DNA of 64,000 bases from Bolinopsis microptera (Eukaryota > Ctenophora > Tentaculata > Lobata > Bolinopsidae), in the NCBI RefSeq assembly GCF_026151205.1, contig NC_087079.1, positions 14,756,445-14,820,444 on the forward strand. Direction: 5' to 3'. The notes under the pieces are model-generated. The model had not been told where the DNA came from, did no database searches, and worked only from the letters and a program-made list of their open reading frames with translations. This document shows, in pieces, positions 49,101 to 61,100 of the stretch. The first letter of the stretch is position 1, and every line of letters starts with the position of its first letter. The position numbers were made by a program, and so were the translations under genes.

Positions 49101-52100
49101 CCCTCTCCATGCAAACTGTCAAATATTTGACATACCCTTTATTCTAACACGCACACAATGCAATTAACTCCAATTAGGAAAATCCAATTTACTGAGAGAG
49201 CACTTAAACCTTTTACCGGCTGTAAATGTGCGAGTCTCCCAATGCTGGTCTCTGATTGGAGGGGTCAGATCACGTGATAACAGCAGTTTAAAGAGGCTAG
49301 ATTGTTAGCGGAGAGACGGGGACAGGTGGATAACTTGTCAGGGGTTTTGCCTTTATTCTTTAAATTGTCCTGGTGAACATTGTCCTTTTTGATCTCTGTC
49401 GTCCAGTGACATGTAATTAATCCAGAGTCTATCAATATTGTCGGATTAGTCGTCTACCAGCTACCTCTCATACATTTTCACCCAACTTGTCAAAGTTAGC
49501 CCTTATAATTTGTTGGTTTCACGGTCCACCTACTCAAAGAACAGTTCAGTCCCTCAGTCCCTAAGTCCCGTACTCCTCCTCCCTCGGTCCTCGGGCGGGA
49601 TATATTCAGTCCATCGGTCCTAGGGCGGGATATGTTCCACCACGAGATATTATCAAGGACAGGACTCATTATCTGAATTACCTTGCGCTTCGGACCTCGC
49701 TGAACAGAATAATGAACGTGCGGTGTCATCCCTCCCTCCCCTGGTAATAACTGTAATGGTCCTTGTCTAGAATTTTACTGGGATTTAACGATAGGAAATT
49801 ATACAAAATTATCTTTTCTTCATCTGGTGAAAATGGGGCGTCTGTGATACGCATATGGTTCGAACTCTAGGGTTCGGTATCTTTGATTGATTAACGAAGC
49901 CAGAAAACGCGTTGATGTGACCGTCTGGGCGTCTGGGGACTGTAACTTATTTCAACTGTCTCTCTCTGTCCATGAACTACTCAGAAATAGCTGTCGGAAT
50001 AGCATGAGATTCTCTATCTGTGACAGAAAATTCGTCAAACCTCAGGAGTTTTACTGTTGCCGTTTCGGTATCTGCCATATATCTCCTCTATCTTTGACAG
50101 AAAATTCGTTGCCCATCAGTAGTTTTACTGTTGCCGTTTCGATATCTGGCAAAATAAGGGGGGGGGCACGAATGGAATGAGAAATATTGTAGGAAATTTA
50201 ATCTACTTTTTATAGGATATGACTTTCATCCCCTTATTCGGTCATTGTTCATTAATACCAGATACTCACACCAGATATCTGATGAATGTACACTGTCCAT
50301 CATAGATCTGCTTAGTAGCATTCCCGAACATCAGTTCCTACTAAAATCTCACCATTGGTAGATACCTACCAGACAGTGGAAGAGATCCCCCAATTCCTCA
50401 GTTCTCCTGGCATCGTGTTACATGAACCCAGTGGCAGATGAATCACCTTTATTCGATCTTACCTTAAATACCAGACGTGTTAAACGGAGATCATATCTGT
50501 ATCAATGACATCACTTCTTATTTTAAAGAATCACCGAATCAATTTGAAGTTTACTGGCAAGAATTTTAAGAATTACTCTGGTCATTTCAAACCGTCCCTC
50601 GCTCAAGTAGACTCCCTCTAATGACGTCCCAAAACTCCCCTCTCAACTACCAACCACACGGTTATTAATCTCATTACTGCTGCTATAAATACCAAAATTC
50701 AAATATTCCCTCCAAAACACCCTCCCTGACCTCTGATCCTGGGGAAGAGCCGGTCACGGGAGAGTCACGTGCTTACCTGGTAACCTTGTAACGCTACTTA
50801 TATTTGTCACCTGGTACAGTCACGTGGGCTAGTATTGGATTGATGTTTGGCATTGTGACAGAGTTTTACAGATCTTCAAATTCGCTGGCGTTCAGATTCT
50901 GCTCACTTTTCAGATTTGGTCCCCACTTTTCGTTGGATCCAGCGAATATGTATGCTTGTTAAAGATGTTGATTAAGGAATTAACATGAATATTTCCTATC
51001 TTTTGACTGATTTGCCTCCAATCCCAGGACATTTTGACAGATTGTCTACTGGAATGCTGCTTCCTAGCAATTGGTTACATATCTGTTCACCCATTGGTTG
51101 AATACCTCTATGTCCATGACATGATTTGTCAATGTATAATATATTGTACAAGTTGTTGTACTGGAAAGTTACAGCACTTAGTTTGTGATTGTCCCTTACT
51201 CTCGAACCTACTCGCTATAAGTTATAGTATAAGTATAGTTATGAGTATAGTCAGTTATATATAACTATATATAGCATAACGGAGAACAGCCCCACCTTAC
51301 CTGAAATCACTTTTTCGAGAACATTTTTTACATCGTTGAGAAAACAAACAATCCTACATATTTTGCTCATTAATCTTAGACTTTTCCCTCATTTCATTTC
51401 ATGAATTTATTTGGATGCCGTTTACATAGTTTTAACCGCATTCTGTTCACTACTCATTGACGTCGCGTGTCTCGATTCATGATAGAGCTCCTACTTACTT
51501 ACTTTCAATATGACGTGACATTCGTGATTATGTTTGATCTCCTGAGCCATATCTATATCTTTGAAATACGATATTGTATTTCATGTTGGTACATTGCCAA
51601 GATGTTTGTGAGTTGTTAGATTGCTTATGTTCTATTCCTTGTAGTGCTGACTTTAAAACAGCTTCGTTTTACTTTGAAAACAGGTTAGCTCTAGGTGTTT
51701 AAGCTAGTAAAGTGTACTACTCTGCAGATTATCTCTGATTTGGGTGTGGTCCTATAATGTTATAGACAGCCAATATCAACACGTGAACACACGGATACAT
51801 TTAGAACATTGAGACCGTGGACATTATCTATTAGTTCCACGTGCACTTAACGTCCACGCTCGACCCAATACTTAATGGCCTAACCCATGCTGCTAGCTGG
51901 AGAAGCGTTTGGTATCCTAGTTGTTTTCTTACATTCTTACATTTCAAAATACTGATTATACTGTTCACCTAACACCTGCCAGAGCCAATATATAATTCCA
52001 TCTCTCATTACACTCCACAGCTGTAGACGGAATTTCTCCCACGCAGTGGCGTAACGTTACATTTTGGCGCCCCCCCGCTCAACTCAAAAAGCGCCCCCCT

Positions 52101-55100
52101 TTCTGGAGCGCGCTCGCTTCGCTCGCTAGATTTGTCCGAGGGCCGTTGCCATCACAATTTTTTAATTTTAAAACGGAATATAAATGTGTGCCAATAAAAT
52201 TTAAATTTGGAAAGTGAGAAGCCGCGCGCAAATAATTTTACATGTAAGCCGCGCGATTTAGTAATTTAATCGCCAGTAATTTGCGCATGATTGTTTTCGC
52301 GTTGGATAAAATATTATCTCGTGATACCTGTTAACGGTTGTGATTGGACTATGCAGAGTGACGACGCGTTATGGTAATAATAAATGTATCATGTACTGGA
52401 CACTAATAATAAGTCGGTTACACAATGTCATTATGTCAGAATCTTGTTCGCGTTTCATTGTCGTTTGACATTAGACATTACATTCGAAACAGCAGTTAGG
52501 TAATTTGTCATTTGTCTGATTAGTGGTGTTACTGTTAATTTGTGATAAACAATGAAACAATTTTGTGAATTGTGTGTTTCATATTGTTAGTGTAACGAGG
52601 AGAACTGTTTTAAGCTGCTGTATATGTTACAAAAATGTATACTATATTAAGGTTACCGGTTGTTCATGTAAATTGTAATCATCAATGGGGTAAAATATCA
52701 AATATGCCGTACTTAGTTTACGCGAACATTATGCGAATGTATGTTATTATAAATATCCTCACAGCTGGTCGAATATGTAGAACTGCATTGGGAGTCTGGG
52801 CGGTGTACAATCAATATTTGCTACTGAGTTGTTTTAGCAGTTTCTACGTTTAGCTCAGTCTTTATTACGAGGAACTGATTCAGTGGAGATAAGTCAATTT
52901 TGTAGGACTCATTTTAGTCGAAGTTTAGACTTTAGGCAACGATGCCGTTTCTTACTTGTCCGTTGTCGCAGGTTAATATTATTCATATGTTATTGATAAT
53001 GATAACTGTGTTCAATGAGGAGTGTTGGTTGGTGTCTTCTAGATGTGTGTAGTCTGTAGATGATAACATCGATAGAATAATACTGAATATTGTAGGTACT
53101 GATCATGATTGGTAGTACTCTTAAACTTGGTAGTACTCTTAAACTGTTTGCACTTCAGTGTTGAGAAACACTGAGAAATTATGTAATGTTGGTTGTTAGT
53201 TAATTTCGTTCTGTATTGAATTGGTAAGTTTGTCAGAAACATAATGTAGCTAATAGGATATAATAGAACGTTACTCGTTTTATTAAGCAAATCGTCGAGG
53301 AAACAAATATTACACACTGAGTGTAACACTAAACTAATGTAAGGGACACACCTTAGAAACACTTAATAACTGATTTATAACCGATCATATCCTTGACGCT
53401 CCATTGGGACAGTTACCATGGCAACATACGGGGGATTCGGGGAATGGTTAAAGAATTCTACTGACAAGCTTGATCAGTAAAACATTACTGCCGCTAGATT
53501 ACAAGTATGCCACGTCATTTCAAGGCAATGAGATAGATCAGTGCACTTTATACGCATTCAATTATAGCATTACTTGATTAGCAAATCACGTGATATCTCT
53601 GGAATTATCACCATGGTAACTGGGTAGGTGTTCAGACTCCACAGATGTAATATATCAACTGACCTCTTCGTTTTAACATCCATGTTCAACGGATAAATGG
53701 AGCTTAAATAGTTGGTACGATCAAATGTAATCTTTACACAAATGTTTTCGTGTTATTAAGCAAATCGTCGAGGAAACAAATATTACACACTGAGTGTAAC
53801 ACACCTTAGAAACACAATTAATGTAGTGATATACTTAATAACCGATTTATAATCGATCATATCCTTGACGCTCCGTTGGGACAGTTACCATGGCAACATA
53901 CGGGGGAATGGTGAACTTATATATTATGCAATTGAAAAGTGCGTGTGTGAGCTGTAGTGACTGTACTCACTGTACTGATTGTCCATTATCTAATGCTGTT
54001 AGCGATTTTTTATGGTAGTATGGACTATGGTTGTTACCAGATGATGATGTTAAACATTTAAATGTATACTTTTCTATTTATTGGTAGTTGTTCGAATGAT
54101 TATTGTTATTTGTTAGAACTTGCAGTTGTAGCCGACTTTGTTTTGCTGCCAGAAGTAGTAATGATTTGAAATGGCTGTTGTATGGTGTCACAACTAGTAA
54201 CTACAAAGAGTGACCTATTTTTGTAGGAATTGTTTCCGTACGTTTTAAAAAAATGTATTAATGAACAAACCTTTACATTAATGAAATTCCCGGATATAGC
54301 ATGTGTTTATATGAACTACATGCCGAATGCCGATATGTGTGGAGTGTGGTTGCTCACTGTATATGCAGAGTTGGGATGTGACTGAAAACATTGAATTAAG
54401 TATTGAGGTTTATTTTGAATCATGTAAATAGCTTTAATATTGTGGCATCTGTGGAGTTATGTTAGGTATTATGCCAATTGCCATGTGGTGAAATTTGTAG
54501 AAGGAAGTGGTTTACAGATTTATTTGTAAATTAACATCAAATTTCCCAAATCAGGTTTCGTTACCGTTGGAAGATTTCATGTACATAGTACATACTATGC
54601 AAAATGTGGAGTCAATTGTACGCTGACGAAAGCTGCAAAACAACTGAGCCAGCTCCACAAGCACGACCTGACTGAAGCATTAAATCTTATTTGTCTGTGA
54701 ATATTTCGCTACGTAGCTTGTCAGCCTTCAATTTGATTTTGGTGCCAATCTGAATAACTGTACAGCCAGTGCTGAAAAATCCTTTAGCAAACTGAAGCTA
54801 TTTAAAAACTCCGAAGCACAATGGGTAACTAAACGATAGATTAAGCAGTTTACAGTTTAGCCATCATCTCAATCAAGAACTTAACAGCAAGACAACTTGA
54901 CAAGAAAGAGCTGGCCCAATTTGATGCTCTTTCCAAACCTAAGAGAGTTGCTTGGAATATGAACTGTACGGTAATGTAAATATTATGTAGTATTGAAAAA
55001 TGTAAATTGATTTTTATTTCCATATTTTTATCTGGTATTGCTACCTGTTAGATGTTGGTGTTTTATTTTTGAAGTATCATTAATACTACAATAAGTGACT

Positions 55101-58100
55101 GCCGATGAAATTGGGATCTAAGTTAAAAGTAAACATCGATATCTAAAATTGCCACAAAATCAAAACATTCTCACGCGCGAATTTTGTATACCACGTTTGT
55201 ATAAAAATTGCAATATCGTTATCACTTACCACGTGTTTTTAGCGCGCGCTGGCAGCTTGCTTTGCACTATATTTAATTTTAGAATTTTACAAATCTTACA
55301 ACAGTAGCACGATATTTAACAACTTTTGGACCTTATATACCAAGTATTTTATTACCAGGGGCGCCATATTTCTAGGGGGCGCCAAATTATGAGGAGGGGC
55401 GGCAGAATTTTGGCGCCCCCCTCTCACGGCGCCCCCCCGCATAGCGGGGTCTGCGGGGCCTTACGTTACGCCACTGCTCCCACGTCCGTGTCAGATAGCA
55501 CAACAAAACCTTCCAAAATCGATGTCAGTCGCCATAGCAACGCGTCGCTCCCTCCTGGACATGTCGACTCGTGCCCTGCGCGCTGTGGTCACGTGTCAAT
55601 AACTCGCCGAATGTTTGGTCACGTGATCGCGCGCGAGCACTATCTTGACTAAACTTTGACTGTCAAACTGTCTGTCCACTCTCATCGTACGTTTGATTTT
55701 ATTCTTGCCTTCAATTATGTCTTCAAACTGCTTAGATTTCAATCTGCTGAGAAATGTGCCCCCATCCCATGATGTATTAATCTCATTCGTCGCCAATAAC
55801 AAAAGTAATAGGCATGACACAGCTACGGAAAGTCACTTTTTGATACCTTGAATACAATTTCGTTACTTACAACCAATAATCTGTGCGTACTTATCCCATA
55901 TATGGGCATGGAGAGCTGTTTTAATCGTTCTCCACTTTCAACATTAAATGCTCTCAATTTCTATTTGATTTGACTGCAGTCTCTCCTCGTTGAGTGTGGA
56001 TTTAGTGTCTGCTATTCAGAGTGGGTTGATTATATCGTTCTTACTCTACCGCTTTAGTGGTATTTTAACAGGAATTTCAAACCTGATCTTGCATGAGAGT
56101 TCCCCGATTCTGGCCCTTAACTTGATTATAATCTGTTTAAGGCACACGTTGCCATGGCAATCTTGCTTGTAAATCATTTCACTAGAATGTGATCAAGGTG
56201 CATTCGGCGTGCGACTACATATCTTGATTGGTAGATTTTCTATCGGTTCGTACTTAATGACGTCACGAATTTGAATTACCTAATTGGTCCGTCCTCGTGA
56301 GAAGATAATCAAGGAACATCTGACAGAGCAAGGTGGTTCACCGCACCCAGCTGATTGAGGACGCCATATAAAAGTCTAATTGTTAATTGTCCCCCACAGT
56401 TTTTGTGAGAATTTTCCCTCCCTCGTCACCCGGTTAGCGAATTTTCTGTAGAACGGTTTCCAGGTTCTACGAAAACCAGGTTCTAGACCCCAGGGCTGTC
56501 CCTTTTGATGGGAGATTTCTTCACAGCCATGTGTTCTCTGTCCAGGTCACTTGCCTTGTACTGTCTTATTAACACCAATTACCACCTTCTATAGGGCCTT
56601 TAACTCTGCATCTTAACATATTATAGATATTTGTGAACACCTTTACTAAACTGGTAACTCTCTGTTGGCTACTAAATTGCAACTCTTTTGTTTGTTGGCC
56701 TTGCTTTAACTCCTGGCTTACCACACATTTAATCTAAGAGTCTCTTTTATTTGCCTATTCCAGACACGTGTCCTAGATCTCATCTTGTGATTGGTTGACA
56801 AGATAGTCACTAATCTGCAGCTTACAACGCTGTTATTCACTAATTGTCTATTGTGTTTTTTGTGAGATATTAAGTCTCCCGTGATCGGTGATGGGTTGCT
56901 TGTTGCAAACTTCTAGATTTGTGGTTTGATTCTTCAAGACTCAAGAGCTCATGTTTGAGTATTGTGCGTTTAAACGTGACGAGAACATGAGCTGTGGTTC
57001 TGGTTTTTGAGCTGTGGTTCTGGTTTTGTTTCAACACCTTGGTGGACTCTCACAACGTCTTTTTACCACCACAACTTTTTTAGTTCTGTCTGCTTGATTC
57101 CATCTGGTTAAATTCCATCAAAATTGGATCGGTCAGGGTTTTATTTCAACAGATATAACTTGATGTAATGTTATTTGAAAATCGCAATTCTTGAATTATG
57201 TAATGTCAGGCGACTCGCAAATAATTATCTTTCGGAACTTAATTATTGGAAATTGATATCCATTACAAGTGGTTATTGTGGTTGTTCGGATCATGAAAAC
57301 TCTTCCCGAGGTTGGTCTCCAACATCTCAATCTAACACCACCATAACATCAAGACTTACGTCTTGAATGTGTAAATATTCCAAGTCGTTGTCAATCCAAT
57401 GTTGGTGTCAAGTATCTCATCTTGTCATAAGTCTCACTGTCCAATGTATATGAAATGTTCTGTACTCAGTGGGAAATGTAAGAGACCTGCACGTTAGGAC
57501 GTAATTACTGAGGTCAGGCTTCTGCACAAGTTCCCTTCCATCCCTCGTTGGTAATGACAAGAAATGAATACTGAACTGTCCATATGATATCTTCACTTAA
57601 AATGCTAATGGCTATCTACGTTTTTTGTTTCTCAGCGCGAGAATATCGCAGGAATGCTAGAATTTGCGATGTGGTGGGCCCATAAGACTGAGAAAATGCA
57701 TTGGTCTGAATTTGTATGACTGGATACGTTTAAATATTGAGCAAGGTGTTTGCCCTTGAATTATAAAATTCGTTCGTCCCAAGCCGCTTTATTTGATCTT
57801 TAAATAGTGTTTCATATCTAAAATATCTCCCATCCATGAATTCACGAAACATGATTCCGTGAAATTAATGACCTATCCATCATTGAATTGCAGTATTTGT
57901 ACTGCAAAACTTGGTAAAGATTCTTCTTATTATGCATTGCATTTAATTTGATTTGGTAAAACGTCAAGACGTTCATTATCCACCTACCGAGTACATCCTT
58001 TGATAGCGCGTTTTCCAATCAGCACTTTAATTGGAACGTATTCAAGATGCTTAAATCATCCGTGAGAAGTTATCAGTATTTTTGTAATCAAGTACACTTC

Positions 58101-61100
58101 CTGCGCCAAGTGTCAGTTATTAATTAAGTTTTCAATACTGGTGATTTGGGACGGTAACTAAACCAATCATCAGCCCTAATTTTAATTTCCCTCTAAATCC
58201 TGTGGTAATCGTATATAAACCCCGGAGAGGATGATTTCAGCTGACCAGCCCTAATCTTGATCTCCTGTACTGTGACCGCTTGATACGATTACGTTTTAGA
58301 GCTAGATCATTCTTCATCCCTAAGTCCCTATAAGTCCCTATCCCCTCCCAAAAGTTTATCTAATTTCTGTATCTAATCTTGTAATTCCCGTCTCGTTTCA
58401 TCCAATCAGTCCCGCCCGTTCATTCCAAAAGACCTGCCGACAGTCCGACTCCAATACTCGGTCCTCATTGGCTGAACCACGGCACTTCGCACCAACCAGC
58501 CCTTCCCATTGGTTAAACTCGCTTTGTCCGTGACCACTGGAACAATTTCAGAACTGTTAGAGCTTTGTCATCGGCTGTACAGTGCATGTCTGCACCGCTC
58601 ATCTCTCCCCAGGCTGCTTGCTGCCCAGAACTGTTTAACATCGTCGTTTTAAAGTTAGACGATATTTCTCACGTCATCAAGTCTTTGCGTAACTTCATAT
58701 TTAGAAAAAAACAATTGGCTCATCGAATTTAAGTGCGCAGCATTGACTGTTGTATTGATATATTTGTTTGCTGTGTTATAGTGGCCGTTTTAAGACATAC
58801 GGCTCGCAAATATATCCAATGTTTAGCCTGAGATCTCGTCTAGTGTCGAGCTTAACTTTCTGTGGTGGTCTCCATCATTGCTCCTCAAGTCTTCTCTCGT
58901 CTGACTACAAGTCCTCCGGACACTTTCTAATCAGCAGATTGAGAAGGAACCCAATATAAACACTCCTCCAGACAATTTCATTTGAAGAGCACACCACGTG
59001 TTTTATCTTAACTTTCTCATTGGTCGGAGATACGGCGCTTCCGAGAGCTTGATTGGTCGCTTCAGCTGTTCTCTGTGGAGTACATTTTTAATATATTAGC
59101 TTGCATGTTAATATGACTACCTTCAAGTGGAATATCGGAGAGATATCACTGCGCCCTTCAGTGCTTACCCCCAGGCAATTAGTGTTTGATTAGCCGACTC
59201 TTTCTAGTCCCTCGTTGTTTCAAGGGAGTTACCGACATCATGAGAATACTTTGAGGTTCTGCGAGTTTATTCTTTGTGCAGGAGTAAAATTCATTTTCTG
59301 AAGGGTTCTTTTGTGAGTGAGGTTTGATTTCATGCCAAGATTCTGTGTATTTTAAAAACATACCAGACGAGAATAGATCGAAGCTGCGGTCTCATTTGTT
59401 CTGGATCTCACTTTTTAAGTCGTATTTGTCAGTGCAGGGAGGAGCCCTTGATCAAATTTTTGTAAATTTATCAGTTTAATTATTGTGGCGAGCCCAGATA
59501 TACGGCATCTCATACCGGAAAAAGATTAGATTAAAGATTACAGTGTACTTAAACAGGATCTTTCAAATTCAACAGTTGAGCTTCTCAACTATACGGGATA
59601 CGCCTTAACATAAGTTGACATCGGATACCATGTAATGTTCATTTGCTGGGCCTAATTAGCAAATGAGAAGTCCGTATCCAGTTCTTGTAGCCAATCAAGA
59701 GCCAGTGTACCGATCATGTAACGTGTGAGGAGATGTGCAACAAAATCCAGCAGACAGTAGACAACTGATATGTACTTCACCCCGGTTTCATACTACTCTT
59801 CTAACGTATTCTGCGGTTGAGAAGCTCGCATCTCAGCTACTTATGTCTTCCACTCCCTCTCAGACGCCTCCTTTTTAACAGCCAGACGTTCGTCACGACG
59901 TCATCAAGCCGTCAGCCAATTAGAACGGTTCTCTGATGACGTCATCACATTCTCAGCCAATCGGAGGTCGCTTCTCAAGGCACGTGATTGAGATATGATT
60001 ACGAGCTCAGCTCGACTGGTCATTAGTTTAATTCAGTTAACCGCTCTTGTTCGTCGCATGCATTGGGCCCTGAGGGGTGTTCTGTGCAGGAGGGTTGACC
60101 GTTCAGGTTCCCTCGGCCCGGTCTCTTTACACCAGCACATTCTCCTTGTAATCGTGGTAATGGATAATTTAACTGCTCTTGGTCGCCCCTAAGGGTACCC
60201 TGGAAGTTAATTGCAATTGTTTTCTGTTTGTTCTAGGGTTTCCTCTTATTCTGTTGTAATTGCACGGGTTCCTAATTATGTTTCTTATGAAATGGCAGCC
60301 TTTGGGGTCCGTTCCTTATTCAGTTTTGTCGTTCATTGTCAATCCCAATCTAATGAATATCGACATTTATTTGGCCCTTGGGGTTACGCTTATATCGATC
60401 CTTTTTTTTACTTCGGAGACTATAAATCTCAGCTTATTTTCCGCTTCTTCTGCGTATTTTCTGTCCCGTTACTGTAAATTCTTAACCCGTAAACTTGCAA
60501 ATTGAAATATTGGAGTAATCTAACCCGATCCCTCCGTAAAGCCCGCTGTTATCAATGTTACTAGAAAATCCTCCGTGCCAAACGGAGAACTATCACACCT
60601 ACGATTCCTACTCTTCCTACTCCATCATCTTCGGGGACGTCAATCAGGTAATTAATTAATTAAATAATTGATTATGTGGGAATTTGAGATATGATGGTCT
60701 GAATATTGCGGCGATCAAGATATTACGCCCTTAATTAACACGTTGTGATTTCCGCCCATTAATAAAATAAGCGTGCATCGCAAATATCTACGTCAAAAGT
60801 TAGTTTAAATTAAGTCATCCAATGATTTAATTTAAGTTTTTAGTTGTCCTTAAGTTTTAAGTTGTCTTATTATTTTAAAACCATTATCCTGCCCAAAATT
60901 CCAATCTCGGATGTAGTTTTTGTCAAGCAAGATCCTCATCATTTATACTCCAGTGGCCATCTCCAGTTAAACATGTTGTTTTGTATAAATATCATGACGT
61001 CTAACAAATATACATATTAATGTTAGTTATGTATCGAAATTATATCATGTCGCAAACGGTGAACGAAGTTGACTCTTCGGCCGTACATAACATCACAAAG

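Larger units (their letters stand above)
52044..55476. mobile_element. 3.4 kb hAT transposon with decayed transposase
   Basis: Ends cagtggcgtaacgttac at the left and gttacgccactg at the right. The flanking 8-bp duplication is perfect: ctcccacg at 52036-52043 and 55477-55484. ggcgcccccc blocks lie just inside both ends, as in the 304-bp element at 9057. Near 54750-54960 the plus strand encodes remnants of the hAT C-terminal dimerisation region (ASAEKSFSKLKLFKN, then in another frame LAIISIKNLTARQLDKKELA), broken by stops and frameshifts. The rest has no intact ORF. A roughly 150-bp segment (about 53276-53425) is repeated at about 53750-53905. The perfect target duplication suggests insertion was not very ancient despite a dead transposase. 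Confidence 0.9.
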
